Shown here: in pieces, positions 32,395 through 45,119 of the stretch | How positions within the stretch are numbered: the first letter of the stretch is position 1 | Layout: the number at the start of each line of letters is the position of its first letter | Source of the DNA: Anthoceros angustus | Lineage: Eukaryota > Streptophyta > Anthocerotopsida > Anthocerotales > Anthocerotaceae | Assembly (NCBI GenBank): GCA_010909165.1 | Contig: MU008163.1 | Coordinates: 744,001 to 808,000 of the forward strand | Direction: 5' to 3' | DNA length: 64,000 nt | The notes under the pieces: generated by a model | Database searches by the model: none | Told to the model about the DNA's origin: nothing | The model's input: only the letters and a program-made list of their open reading frames with translations | Program-made: the position numbers and the translations under genes

Positions 32395-32889
32395 CGGAGG
32401 GAGGACGAACAAGGGGATCAAGCGGAGGCAGCGATTAAAACAACTAAGCCAAAACGGCCAACCCGACAGAAGGTGGTAGCAGAACCTGTGGACCCAAGTG
32501 TGCGGGAATTGGAGCCCAGGGACAACTACATGGTGGCAGCTGAGGCTGAAAATGATGAAAAAGTTGACTTCTATGTCCTGAAGTGCGTCAGGGGAGTTCA
32601 CAAGCTAGCTGCCTACATCGAGAGGGACGTGTGGAATAGTGACCCTCTTCCTAAGGGCACTGAGGCTGTCGAGGGCAACTACTACCGGCAGGTGGAGCCG
32701 GGTATATATGAGCTTTTGAACAGGGGGAAAACAGGGGCACCAGTTGTCTTGCGTGCAAGCTTGGTGAAAGCGACGAAGTTCCTCCTCGAGGAACAAGAGA
32801 AGATGGAGCCCAATAACAGAAGCAGGTGCTGTTCGGATGGATCCGGCAACAACGGCAATGTTAAAGGCTGCTTGTACAAATCGGCCTAA
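32395..32889 (+). CDS. Hypothetical protein, possible C-terminal exon of a transposon protein
   Basis: An open frame with a basic entry (KTTKPKRPTRQKVV) is followed by a well-ordered region: VDFYVLKCVRGVHKLAAYIE, then GNYYRQVEPGIYELLNRG, then VVLRASLVKATKFLLEEQEK. The first ATG in frame is at 32473, but coding-like sequence begins upstream, so this is probably the last exon of a longer gene. The mix of a small beta-rich domain and a terminal helix reminds me of the C-terminal part of large plant transposase-like proteins, perhaps the type whose core lies at 34.9-36.95 kb on the other strand. That link is a guess. No stops interrupt it. Confidence 0.4.
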   Translation, partial: RREDEQGDQAEAAIKTTKPKRPTRQKVVAEPVDPSVRELEPRDNYMVAAEAENDEKVDFYVLKCVRGVHKLAAYIERDVWNSDPLPKGTEAVEGNYYRQVEPGIYELLNRGKTGAPVVLRASLVKATKFLLEEQEKMEPNNRSRCCSDGSGNNGNVKGCLYKSA

Positions 32890-34880
32890 GTAGAGTCGTG
32901 TTGTAGATCACGCTACATTGTTGGTCATAGCTGCTCACAAACATTGAATCAATGCGGTACCTCGGGTTTTGATTGGATCCGAAGAAATTAGATCCAAGTC
33001 CAAGTGACACACTTTTGAGTCCTTAGGCAACTAGTGTTGCGGAACTTGCGGAGATTGTCGAAATATAAGATCTAAAATTGCCACCATTGCTCGCGGGGTT
33101 TCGCTATGTCACTGGCGCTCGCTCTCGGATAGATTGAAAACATAGATACATGTAGAGACCGGTGAAGTTGTGCGATTACATGCGACGCAAATAAATGCGG
33201 TACCACACATGGGCAAGCTACCATCACGGATAGCTTGAGACTCAACCCTCACGAGTCACATGCGGAATGGCCCCCATCGAACGTGGATTTACGGGTGTCC
33301 GCGCTTGTAAGGTGTTCGGTCGGGGAGGAGTCACATCGGGTCATCCTCCTCGTCCGCCAATCGGTGATTACCGCTTTGCTCATGCGCCCGCAGCGCTGAC
33401 GCACGAAGTCCCGCCGACCTTGCCGGATCACACGCTAAGCGCTGCGCAACTCGACCGCAATTGCAGTCCAGTGCGCTATTTGCTCAGCAACTGTCCCTGC
33501 AGGCACTAGGGGATCGACACGAGGGTGGCGCCGGGCCATCACACCTACCATTGCCGCAACTCTCGGGTCCCCTCTTTCTCCGCCCTCTCGTCGCCAGCCA
33601 CTGCGGCCATTGTGGCTCTTCACACAGCCACGGGACTAAAGACGGGTCTTCTTGAGAGGAAGCCATGGCGACTTCTTTCCAAATGGTCCCCTTTTACTAA
33701 GACATGGCGGTGAAGTCAAAAGTTCACAAGTGCCTTTGTGTGCAACAACACTAGGGTGTGTCCTGCGTGCGCACTAGACATGGCAAGTGGTGTACCCATT
33801 TTGTGGCCCATGCAACCGGAGTGCCATCAACACCACATCGGCCATGAAAATTGGCGTCAAGCCTCAAGTGTGCCGACGATTTAGCCCTAATCAAAACAGT
33901 GGGTCTTCCCTCGGCCCTTCCTAACAAGGACCTTATAAAGACACGAGCGTCTCTAAAGTGTCCGGTCTAACTCAAATACCTCACGACCATCTAACACTCG
34001 CTGGAAGAGTGCAAACTTGCAAGTGTGCACCGTTGCAGCAGGGAGTATGCACTGCTTCATCCGGTCTAGGGTGTAAACATGACCGTCGCTCAAGCCCCAC
34101 AGTAATATTGGCCCACTACAATATCATCGCACCGGGAGGAAAGTACGAAGGCTCCAAGGACATGTTCTTGCCACATCGGTTTGTGGGAAGCAACGGTGCA
34201 CCTAACCGTAGAAAGTTGCACCTTGCCCGTCTGCAGCCACAACAAAGTTATCGCCTACCTCCGAGCGCGCCATATCGTGAGGTCCTCGAGGCTTCCTCAT
34301 CGCCTTCGTTGCTGGATCGTGTGGCGTCTCAACGTGGTCATCAACCAACGATGTTCCACATCGTTGTCGAGTTGCTACTATTCTGTCGCTCGGCCGTCGG
34401 CGGGCTTTAACGATATATGGCGCGATTCCTCGGTGAAACCTTTGTTTCACATCTTTGCATGGTCCGTCCATGCAAGCCCCACAAAAGCAAGCCAAGTGTC
34501 TCATTTTCACCCGTGGATTCAAAGCATCTTGAGAATACCCATAAATGGAGTGCATGCTCTTGGAACTGGGATCGAGGCACACCCCACTTTTGTCTCCTAT
34601 TGACATCCGTCTTCCCAATCAGACGCTTGACCGCCTTTCACCATTGGTGTATGAGGATCTTTGCCGTTAGAGATTGAGCTACGAGAAACCACCACATCGG
34701 CCTTGCAATCTCACCGAGGAAGGAGACAATTCTTGACTCTCAACGCCGCTTCAAGATGGCACCAGCCGTCATGTTCTCCCTTCCGTGTCGACCAAGTAAC
34801 TCCAAAGCATATTGCATCCGCCAGTTAGGCTAGGTATCTGGCTACAAAGTAACTAGGCCTGCAGGCCTTGAACTGGGAAG
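32890..34880. other. No gene recognised
   Basis: Mixed sequence with short open frames on both strands that do not assemble into a protein I can name. Confidence 0.35.
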
Positions 34881-36952
34881 CAGCCCCATCACTCCACATC
34901 CAGTGCTCCGTGGTCTCCTATACCGCTGCCCAGCAACCACTCCCGATGTAGCATGAGACAATCTTTGGACAAAAGGGTGTCATGTTGCATGTCATCGCTG
35001 ATGTAAAAATGGTAGAACTTTTCAACGTTGCAAAACGGGTCCTCCTCCACAATTGGACCAGTTCTCATGTACGAAACATGCACAAGAATTGTAACCTGAT
35101 CACTGTGCCAATGCATGCTTTGGATCTCGTTATGCACTTGGAAGGCGTAGTTTTGTGAGAAATCAATCACTGAGACGATGACATCCTCTGGAAACCATTC
35201 TAGACATCTGCGAAACTCATAAGCTTGCCATCGCTGAACAAAATCATGGGTGATGAAATGTTTCAACTTGCCTTTTAGGAACTCTACCATTTCGACGGGT
35301 GAGTTTCCAGTATACAAGCTTGATTCGAGACTTGGAAGTGCCGTCTTCATTACGCCCAACGTGGTGGTATTCAAAACAACGCCACTTCAATGTAGCGGGC
35401 AACAAGTTTGTTGTGACCTCCTTGGACAAAGCCCTAGCTTCAACCCCACAAAGATTGCAATTCCCCATTAAACACTTCCGCTTATGGAATTCATCGTCAT
35501 GTGCTTTAGGGCACAATACGTGAACCGGTTCACGCCGAGCCAAAGCAGGCTGCGCCGTCCGTCAAAGCACCTTCCCTTGGCACAGACAAGGACATGAGCA
35601 TGTAGATCTCAAGTGAACCTTTGATTGGACACGCGGAGCTGGTTGAGAGCATCCTTTAGAAATGCCATTTCAACGTGATACTGCAGCAACACGTTCGCTC
35701 CGCAAGGATTTGATGTAGAAGGGTTTCAACCTCTCAAAGGCACGGCCTATCTTGATCTCGGGATCGACTTGAATCGGAGGAAGAACTCCGTCTGCATCAC
35801 AAACAACAAGGGACCACAAGTGTAAGAGACTACATCGAGCGTAGAACAACGCAAGTGCAACGGACACTTCAAGCTGCGGCATGGTCGGGCGGTGGTGCAG
35901 CAACTTCAAATTGTGACAATGAACCCCATCAAGTGATGAAGCTGTCCTAAAAGTGTAATCTCGCAAGTGCCGACATCTTGAATAGCAGTGGCATCGGCAC
36001 CATGCGATGTGAGACAACGCTTGGTATGAGTTGTTAGCACCCGAGTGGCTGAGTGAAAGCGCTGCAGCCACAATGTTGGATAGGACTCCACTAGCGCTAG
36101 GACCATCTTCCACACGGACCAACCAACCACAAGCGCTACCACACAATGAACCCCATGATGTGGTAAACAACGAAGGAAACCCCAACATACCACCGTGAGG
36201 TATCGAGGAAGTGCGTGATATGCACGATACACAAACGGGCCACCACCGCTGGCATCCTTGAGCTCGAGGAAGGGCGTGAGGAGTTCTCCCAAAACTGGAC
36301 AATTAAATCCCTCACAGTTGTGCTCAAGGAATCTGATCTAACCTTCCGCCCTGCACCACACCATTGGTGGCCCTGTTCTGCGATGTCCAATTGGCAAAGG
36401 GTTTGCACATGCCGCGCCACAACTCGTCTATTGACCCCCAGAACACGCCCCATGGCAGCCGCTCCTGCTTCTTGCATGACATCCTTGGACAAAACAATGT
36501 TCATGAAAGTTTGCCGAGCTCTCAACTTGTCCGCAACTTGCACACTTTGTAGACTCCTCATAGCTGACCTGATGTTCTCCAGAGCTTGATTTGTGGCTTT
36601 TCGAGTCCGGCTTTCCTCCCCTTAGCACGAAATCTCTTGAATCACGAAGTGTAGAGAACGCCTCCAAAATCCTCCTCCTCCCACGCCCACTATAGTGACG
36701 AGTCCTCCGCAAAAAGAAGGACCCTAACTCCCGAGCAACCGCTTTGCAGCCTTCGTCGGAGGGCTCCCTTAAACCGGAAGTGTCGAGCAACTCCTTCTGT
36801 CGCGCTCGACACCGCCTTGACCTTTCAGTGGCTGACAAGCGTGATGATGCGGCAGCTCCGCTTGCAGGTGCCACCCGAACTTCATGTGTCTCTACAGCCT
36901 GATTTTCTTGAGACCCTGGATGCACAATCTCAAAAAGGTGAGATGGCAACAA
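34880..36952 (-). pseudogene. Degenerate transposase-like gene of an unnamed family
   Basis: Six overlapping minus-strand frames join into one protein reading from 36952 to 34889. It begins with a basic region (RLSATERSRRCRARQKELLD), then AVARELGSFFLRRTRHYSG. Next come DKLRARQTFMNIVLSKDV, VRDLIVQFWENSSRPS and THFLDTSRW, followed by PEIKIGRAFERLKPFYIKSL. The C-terminal half has HKRKCLMGNCNLCGVE (cysteine-rich), WRCFEYHHVGRNEDGTSK, VIVSVIDFSQNYAFQVHNEI and SMHWHSDQVTILVHVSYM, ending near YHFYISDDMQHDTLL. The DFSQNY and FYISDD blocks look like acidic catalytic positions of a DDE-type transposase. I have seen this layout in uncharacterised proteins of plants and other eukaryotes but cannot name the family. 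Repeated frame changes mean it is dead. Confidence 0.55.
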
Positions 36953-37704
36953 TTCTTCCGCGCATTGTTGATCATTGTCCGTTCACTTGGTTGAGCTGGT
37001 GTTTGTTGATCATTGCCCCCACCATCGCGGAGTGACAAATCGCCACTCTATTAGCCGGTGAGGAGCACTTGAGTGGCAATCGCCACACCGCATGTTTAGC
37101 TCCTCTGCCATCTCCAACGACGCTTCCAAGCGGCGTGCTTGGCACGACACGGCAGACGTTTGTTGCTGTTGGAGCCATCTCTTGAGTTGTTTGCCAAGCA
37201 AACCACTTAGGATCTGTGACAAGTGTCTTGTGAGCCGACCGCAGCCTTCCGGGATCGGAGCGGGAGAGAGCGGTTTCGCCCCATCATCTCCTTGGCGAAG
37301 AGGGTATGGAGGGTTTGAATTTTAAATGTTAAGTGAGTTCCCCACCGTAAACTCTTTGACAAAACTAGACTCCCTCTTCCATTAAGAGAGAGAACATCTA
37401 CACGCATTCAAATTTTGATACGATATTCTCTCCCCGTTTTTGATGTGGACTCACTGTACCATATCTAGTGGTCCGTATGCTACCTTCAAAGGGAATACCC
37501 GTGAATATAGTTCAAAGCCTAATCCTACTTATTTTGCGCTGGAATTTTTGTGTACCACGACATTTGGGTGACTCTTAGCCTGAAAGTTTCAAGCCATTCG
37601 GATCAAAATTACAATATTTAAAATTTTTCCTTCAATAACATGTCCACATGTGGACAAAAACCGTGTTGCATCCGCTGCACACTTGTATGGAACACAAAGC
37701 TTGC
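36953..37704. other. No gene recognised
   Basis: The 5' flank of the transposase-like gene, with no recognised repeats. Terminal inverted repeats were not found by eye. Confidence 0.35.
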
Positions 37705-37744
37705 ATCTACCCAGAGTTCCCGGGAAGAGGAAGGGGTCCCCTAC

Positions 37745-38544
37745 CATGGTCATCCGATTGGGTGCGCCATGCTGTCGGAGACGGAGATTGGACCACCAAT
37801 GTCTGAGGGGAACCCAGGACCTCCCAGCCCATTCGACGAAGGAGGTAGGAGGAAGGAATAGGATGGTGGCGGCGGTGGGAGGCGTCTTGAGGCCACCACC
37901 AATAGAGTGTACAAAGCGCCGACTTGGGCGTAGTATAAGAGGTGAGGCTCTGAATAAATCATCTTCTCTTGGTGTTGATGCCGCGTTTTCTTGCAGACCC
38001 TTGTGTGTCTTGATGCGTGGAGTCCCGGTCATGGCCGAGCCGGCTCGGAGGCAGTCAAGGTCCGTGACGACCCTAACGTGTGGTGGTGTGCGAGGGAAGA
38101 GCGGCTGGGACCTTGTTCGTCAGCGGCGGACCACGGTCGGATGGACCGGAACATGTGAGGCCGGAGGAGCTCGGGAGGCGTCTGAGCCCGGACGGAGGCC
38201 CGGTTGAGCAGCGGAGGTCCGGTGTGTAGCCAGCGTTCTTTTCAAGGTTGATAGCGTAGTGAGTGATGAGAGGAACGGACTAAAGGAAAGAGTGACGTGC
38301 GTGAACGATACGGACGCAAACGGGTCCTTAAACGTTTGGCCACACCGGGCCTGTTCGGTGAACGTTATGAGTAGTTAGGCGCAAAACGACAATTGCGTGT
38401 GTTAAAGTTGAGCGGTCGCAAAGTAAGGTGAGAATCGGTCGAAACGCGGCAACGAAGCTTATCATTCTCTTGGGAACGGACTCCTTACTACAACGACACG
38501 GGATTGTGCGAGCGAGGCTGGCCGTCAGCGAAAGTCGCGCCACA
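37745..38544 (+). repeat. Truncated gypsy LTR remnant
   Basis: This matches the right two fifths of the gypsy LTRs. It includes TCATCCGATTGGGTGCGCCA, CTCTTGGTGTTGATGCCGC, CTACAACGACACGGGATTGT and the terminal GTCGCGCCACA. It is diverged and lacks the left part. No primer site follows, consistent with a solo-LTR 3' part. Confidence 0.7.
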
Positions 38545-39997
38545 CCTTAAACCAACATTGCTTACATTTCATCAAGAGGGGCTGCCTCTTATACCCAAGA
38601 TCAGCCCACAAAGTAGCAGGCTTGCCAAAAATACCAACCGGGACCTTAGCCTACGAGTCCTAGAGGCCTATCTTTTAATTACATCCACTAAGAGAGAAGA
38701 TAAGATTCTGATCTATCTATAGGACATGGGCCTCACATTATTCGGGGTCACACCCCTATTATCTCTCTAGGCCTCCCTAGCCCCATGCTCTCTTGCTCTC
38801 CTCCCTCTTGGTGGTTGGGCAAACTCTCCCACAAAATCTCCACCTCCTCAGAGCTGGACTCCTCCCTCTCTTGTGCTCGCAGCATAGCCTGGTACTCCTC
38901 CTCGGTGAGCTCTTGAATCCTAGAACAGAGTCCGCGCAATATCAGCGGATTCTTGAAAGCCTCTTTTGCGCTTTGGGCGGAGGTTGCCACCCCTTTCTCA
39001 TATCATGCAAAACACGTGTTTTTAAAAGAGATGTGCTTAATGGCAGGTTCCACTTAGAACAATGTAAGTAAAATAGAGGTTTTTTCCATGTATGCACACT
39101 TTTGTTTGGTCGCGGTCGTCCGGCCTTCCAGACTTACTGGGAAAGGCGAGTGCAGCACTATGGGTCCAAAACCACGTAATATGCATTCAAATCAAAGTGA
39201 GCATTTTCCGAAGAGTCAAAACAGAATTATACCGTCAGCAGATGAGCCCCTCATCTACAAGTCACAGCTACCAAAGGGTCATCTACTTCAACCAAATTGA
39301 GCTCAGAATCGCGTTCTACATTTTCCAAATCCGCCTTTCCGTGTCACCAAAGTCATCACCTTCAACTGCAAAAGCGAGCGTGCCTCGTTGTATGCGGTGG
39401 TAGTGTGCCGTTTTCATCCCATATTGTCAATGCCAGTTGGTCTTCAACCGCCGGCGTCAGGTCTGAGTCCTTCATTCGACCCCTTCTTTCCAAGCAAGCT
39501 ATACACTTGCATTTTCACATCAATGCCTCCGTGCACAGATCTCCTTTAAAGGCCCACAACTTGCAGGCCCATGGCTTATACATTGTTATTTCTTCAACTC
39601 GTCACCGCTCCAACCCGTTCACTCGTTGTGACATATACATTGAGCATCGTGCGTCTTTGTCAATAGCCTAGCGTTCCCGTTGAATCCCGGCACCAAAATG
39701 ATCACGATCCTGCCGCGTCAACAATCCATCGTCTTCGTTGGAGAACATGTTCACCAACATGCCTAATAGCCGGGTTTTACGATATGGCGTCGACCATCTT
39801 ATCACCGATGTGGTAAATCGACTTCTTCACCACGGTCCATGTCGGATAACTCTTGGCACTTGTTTGATGTCTTTGCGGCAAAAGAGGAGCTTTTCCGACA
39901 TTGGACTCTGTCCTCACCGCGCTTCCAATCAAATATTCCTTTGTTTCAACGGCTATTGGTGGGATGTTGGTTTTCTCCCATACCGGTTTGTATGACT
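38545..39997. other. Flank between LTR remnant and gypsy element
   Basis: No gene was identified. A short minus-strand acidic ORF (38748-38990, with RIQELTEEEYQAMLRAQERE) looks like part of a coiled-coil protein but has no context. Confidence 0.35.
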
Positions 39998-42061
39998 CGT
40001 GGGCTATGCACTTACTGAGGAGTTAAGAAATAAGTAGGGTTTCTTTTTTTTTAGGATTGAAGGATAAATAAGGCGGAAAGGAGGAATAAATTGGGGTAGC
40101 GCTTGGACTAGGCTCGAGTATACTCCGGACTCGGAGGAGGAACAACGGACCCCTGCATTACCACTATGGCAAGCTCCGGACTACGCCCGGAGTAACCCGG
40201 ATAAGTCCGGAACCCACTCCAGTCAAAGCAGGATAAGTACGCCTGTGAAAGTAACCTAGGAGGCGGGCGTGAGGATGACGGCGGGCGCCACGGATGGCCA
40301 CAGTGGAGGTCGGGCATGCAGAGGTCGACCGTGAACCTGCTGCGAGGCCGTTATAGCGGTATTCACGCCCGCGGACGCGCGGCGTAAGGCGAGTAAGCGA
40401 GCGTAGGGTCGAGTAAGCCATGCACTCGCGCCACGACAACGAAGAGGCGCCTTTCCGCCCAGCTTCCACAAGCGCCGAGGAGGGAGGCTTCACCGCGCAT
40501 AACTCATCCTCGCGCCTCCGCAATCCGGCTCTGGCGCTATCTTTTGGGCGCCCGGTCGACAGAGCGGCTCACCGTCAAGGTTGGAGCAACAACGGCAAGG
40601 AGGAACATCGTGCGGCCGGACCCGGCCAAGCAGCCAAGCAACAAGAGGAGGAGAAGGCAATGGCACCCAAAAGCCGGGCGGAGTCAGAGCCATGGACCCT
40701 CGTGGGCGCAACATTGTGACCGCTATCCGGACTTGGCCCGGCCGGAGGAAGGGGAATTGGTGGGGAATGGCACTGGATGTATTCCAGCCGGTCTGGACCT
40801 TCGGCTGCATTTTGGTCCGGAGTTCGCCGAAGATGTTGGCGGCCAACAAGGAGGTTCGATCCAAGAACCTCCGGGAGGACCGAGGCGATGGACCTTGGAG
40901 GTCCCGAGGACGGCCTACAACCGCCCGAGGAGGAAACCGGGTGGGCGTGAGTCCTGACTTTGTCCGGACCCAGGCCGGACCACAGTCCGGACCCGTAAGT
41001 CCGGACCACGGTCCGGACCCGTAAGTCCGGACCACGGTCCGGACCCCAGACAGTCGGACCCTGGCCGGCGGACTCGAGAAATAAGCCGGACTCGAGTTCG
41101 GGAGTCGAGGCAGACCTCGAGGCCGGTGCAGGATGGAGGAGCCCCTTCGACTTACGCTTAGGGGAGCAGATAGTGGTGGCCCCACCGCAAGGACCTGTGG
41201 GGAGGCTGTGGAGGATGACGTGGTAACGCGGTTGTCGAACCGCCGTGTAACACGGCGGATTCCGAGAGGAGGGGCCCGCCTCACGGATCATCCGATTGGG
41301 TGCGCCACAACCGCTGTGACGGGATTGACCACCCATCCCGAGGCGGGGCTCAGACCTTCCCCCACAATGGGCGAAGGAGATAGGGGAGGAAATAGGATGG
41401 TAGGCGGCGATTAGGGTATACCGAATGGCTATCACCGTAATAGGGGTGTAATAAAGGCGCCGCCTTGGGCGCAGATAAGAGGGCCGAGGTGCCTAGTAAA
41501 GCATCTTTCTCTTGGTGTTGATGCCGCTGCTCTGCACCTTTGTGAGTCTTCTTGCTAACGTGAGTCCCGAGTCACCGAAAGGTGCACGACCCCGGGAGAT
41601 TGATCAAGGTCCCGTGACGGACTTAGCGTTGTGGTGTGTGCGGGGAAGGGTGATCGTGATCCGTGCTCGCCGAGCCGCGTCCGACCGAACGGACCGAACG
41701 TGGAGCCGGAGGAACTCCGGAGGGTGTAGAGCCGGACGGAGAGGCCCCGCGGAACGACGAGGAGGTCCGGATCAGAACCCGCGCTGCTTTTCTAAGATCA
41801 AGAGTGTAGCGTGAGGGAGAGAGGAAAGGACGATGCGTGAGGATGATGTGAACGATACGGACGAACGGGTCTCAAACGCTTGGCCATACCGGCCTCACGG
41901 TGAACGCTAGAGTAGTTAGGAGTATGTGTGTGTGTTGAACGAGCGCTAAGGACGTAAGAATCACCGAAACGCTAAACGGGCCTATCATTCCCTTGGGAAC
42001 GGACTTCTTCCTACAACGACACGGGATTGTGCGCGCCCGTCCATCAAAAAGTCGCGCCACA
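39998..42061 (+). repeat. 5' LTR of the Athila/Tat-type gypsy element
   Basis: About 2.06 kb. It starts with GTGGGCTATGCAC (the leading T appears lost or changed) and ends with GCGCCACA immediately before the primer binding site. It contains a GC-rich block of TCCGGACC words at 40970-41045. A long open frame on its minus strand is not preserved in the other LTRs. Confidence 0.85.
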
Positions 42062-42063
42062 TT

Positions 42064-42082
42064 TTGGCGCCGCTGCCGGGAA
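42064..42082 (+). promoter_or_regulatory. Primer binding site, tRNA-Asp type
   Basis: TTGGCGCCGCTGCCGGGA lies two to three bases after the LTR end. It closely matches the TGGCGCCGTTGCCGGGGA site typical of Athila/Tat elements. It is where the tRNA primer would start minus-strand synthesis. Confidence 0.85.
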
Positions 42083-42129
42083 TGAAATCGGTCAGGGTGC
42101 CGCAGTGCGCCCTTAGGAAGAGAAGGTAA

Positions 42130-43043
42130 GTGAATGCGTGGCGGTCGGCGGCGGTCAAGAGTGAACTGGAGGATCGGACGTGGTCACCTCGCGTGCTCTC
42201 CGAGCCAGGGAGAGAGAGAGACGTCAAACCCAACGAGAGAGCACCGTCGATCAGAGGAGGGAGAACGTGGTCGAATTGTCGGACCAAGACGAGTACGGGG
42301 TACAAGGGACGCCAACGGAAGAAGGTAGGACAGCCACGCCTAACCCACTGATGGCAGCAGCCATGGCCCCTACCTCGACCAAACAAGCGTACTCCATATT
42401 CGGAGGAAGAAGGAGCGGATGCGAGACCTTTGTGGAGGACTTCATGTCCAAAGCCAACTTCAACGGAGAGGGAGTCGACGCCAGCTCATCCAGCTTTTCA
42501 AGGGGTTCTCCGAGGACAGCTCAATGGTATCGGAGAAAGTACCGACCACGGAGAATGCCCCACCCGCCTCGCTTGAAGCTTTGAAAATGCCTTCTTAGAA
42601 CGGTTTCGAGGATCGACCGGGAGGGTATGTATTATCAAAGTTGGAAAATCAGGCGAGGAAGAAGGAGAAGCTGGGCTCAGACATCGAGCGGTTCTATGCC
42701 CGAGGATCGGCATCCAACCCATACCACGATGCAAGCGGTGTGGTTCGCGCGGTCTAGCCAAACCCATGTGCACGCCCCGCCGCTAGCCGAGAAGGACGTG
42801 GGCAAGGCGGTCGAGCGGCCGAAAACTACGAGGAATCGCTACATCGAGGATAAAGAAATCCGCTCAAGGAGGCAAGAAGAAGAAGAAGAAGAAGCGGGGT
42901 TCGGACTCAGGAGGAAGAGTCTTCGAGAGGAGGAGGAAGACCAATCGGAGGTGTCTTCGAGGAGGAGCAACGTCCAAGAAGAGACGGAGGTCTCTAGCGA
43001 GGAAGAGTATCCCGCAAGAAGAAGAGCAAGAAGGCCCGGCTAA
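42130..43043 (+). pseudogene. gypsy gag region, degraded
   Basis: This lies directly after the primer site. The frames carry NPLMAAAMAPTSTKQAYSIF and, further on, an acidic and arginine-rich stretch with EEEEEEAGFGLRRKSLREEE. This is consistent with a gag and its low-complexity tail. Position is the main evidence. A zinc knuckle was not found. Confidence 0.5.
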
Positions 43044-44240
43044 AAGAAGCGGGGTAAGAAGGAGGTGGTGACACCAAAAGACCGTCCGAGAAGCTCCCGA
43101 CTCCCTCAAAGGAGGTAGGTGTCCGCGGGAGGACCGGAAAAGTGATAAAGAGAGTAGAGGACAGCGATAAACTGTGTTAAGGACCGAGAGCGGAAAACAC
43201 CGACTACGGTGCGACGCATCTCGTGTGCCGTGTGCCGAATACATTTCGAAGTCCAACCGCCTCAAGGCCGGTGCATCAAGTGGACTACGAATACGAGGAG
43301 GAGGCCGAGGAGCAATGGGAAGAGGCCTATCGTGCATGTGAAGCCCCTCCGGGCCGCGATATCCCAAAACCATGTATCCGCCAACCGGAGGTCCGTCAAT
43401 ACAACGAGCCCCACCGATGCAAAGACCGCATGGGAGCCCCTTCGTATCCTCACGGCCGTGGTCCGCTGGAACCGCGGAATCCCGCCATTACTCCAACGCG
43501 TGTCCGTACTCCAACGAGGTGGTAATGGGGACTTCGAGTGGCGATCGCAAGGTGCCGGCATATGGCAAGACGCTATGTCCCAACCCCCGCACAAGGACGG
43601 TACGATATGCCACACCAAGCGGAGAACCCCGACCACCAACGCCACCTCCTAAGACTGTTACCGTACGGCAAGTCGAAGATGCTCAGTTGGCGGAGTGGGA
43701 AGAGATTCCCAGAGGTACGCGAGATGGAAAAGAACAAGAAGGTACGGTGGGGGTGTCGAAAGGAAGGGAGTCGGGCGTGGAAATCTTGGAGGTGTCTACT
43801 CGTAGCCGAAGGAAGGAGCGACGAGAAAGGCGCCAGTTGAAGAAGAACAAGATCGAGGAAGGCCACGACGCCGAGGAAGGCAATCAAGCGGAAATACCAG
43901 CAGAGGATCCGACCGATGAAGGAGGGCTGGACGGCAGCCCGCCGGAGGGATTACCGAAGGAAGTTCTCCGCAAGATGTGGAGAAGGAAGCGGTGCCTCCG
44001 CGACGGCGACGTTAGCTTCCACCGGACGTAGTCCGGAGGTGACCGAGATGTTGCAGGAGGAAATGCGCAAGCATCCGGAGAATACCGTAACAAGTGACCG
44101 GGAGAGGATGAGGACGCAGCAGGATCCTCGATTGGGGTAGAAGCCTCGCCTTTAATGTGGACCGATGATGAATCGCAGACCTTGTGTCCTTTCGACCGAG
44201 GATAACCCAAATACCGACAAGAGGTCCGTTAGGGGAAACC
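43044..44240 (+). pseudogene. gypsy internal region between gag and protease
   Basis: Broken open frames include QVDYEYEEEAEEQWEEAYRA and SKGRESGVEILEVSTRSRRK. They are charged and poorly conserved, as expected for the gag-pol linker. No domain was recognised. Confidence 0.4.
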
Positions 44241-44244
44241 CACC

Positions 44245-44526
44245 GTGAGCACCAAAGCCGGAAGGGTAGCATGTGGAAGTGAGGGTGGTGTCCCATACGA
44301 CCTGGCGCCAGTGGTACAAGTGGAGATTGGATGTATCATCAAGGATGTACCGTTGGACACGGGGTCCGGAGTCAACCTCATCACTGAAGCCACGGCACGA
44401 AAATTGGGCTTCACATCCTTCAACCTCAACGAAGACTCGAGAATGGCGTATATGTCAAGAAGAGATCCGGGAGTTAACCGAGTCTTGGCCACCATAGCGC
44501 ACCCTACAAACCGGATTTTGTTGTGA
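44245..44526 (+). pseudogene. gypsy aspartic protease
   Basis: A retropepsin domain that would process the polyprotein. The catalytic motif is in VPLDTGSGVNLITEATARKL, with the active-site DTG-S, preceded by VVQVEIGCIIKD. This short frame is open, but it sits in a broken polyprotein. Confidence 0.8.
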
Positions 44527-45119
44527 TCAAACCGCCGGACCATTAGGGTATGAGGTGTTCTTTGGGCGGCCATGGGTTGGCCTGCATAAAGCTACACTTT
44601 GGAAGGAAGGAGATTCACTTCAAGCGGGACCGGGACCCTAAGGTGCGAGAAGGGAGGTTGCTATCACCGGAGCAAGGACACCTATTGTGGGAAACGCACT
44701 ACCACTGGTGGGTATAAATGGAGGACTCGGACGAACAAGATAGTTCCGAGGAGGCGACTTTTCGCCAAGATCCGCCGGTCCGAGGAGGAGATGGACTCAG
44801 GATGCCTTTGGCGGAAGTGGTTGATTGTTTTCAAACGCCACAACGGGCCGGAGGAAGGAAGTGAAGAGGAGGTCGGACCAAAGACAAGGGGAGACAACAA
44901 GAGTCGGACCAAGGAAAAGCGACATCAAGGAGTAACACGATTCACCTCCGACGAGCTCTTGAGAGAATGGGGATGCGAGAGGACGATCCCGAGTGGAGGA
45001 CGAGGGGTTTGGACGCAATGAGGCACGGAACGGGAGACGGTGAACCCGGACGACGTGGAAGAAGTGGAGGTCCGCCAGCAAATTCTCAAGTTTAAGAAAG
45101 GCATGCCTCGGACTGAAGG

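Noticed and set aside
40490-41435. Two long overlapping minus-strand frames (264 and 286 codons) in the 5' LTR
   Set aside because: They are GC-driven, low in complexity, and not preserved in the other two LTRs.
42900-43400. Serine- and leucine-rich minus-strand frame at 42864-43373
   Set aside because: Antisense to the gypsy gag and linker. Element polarity is fixed as plus by the primer site, polypurine tract and pol order.
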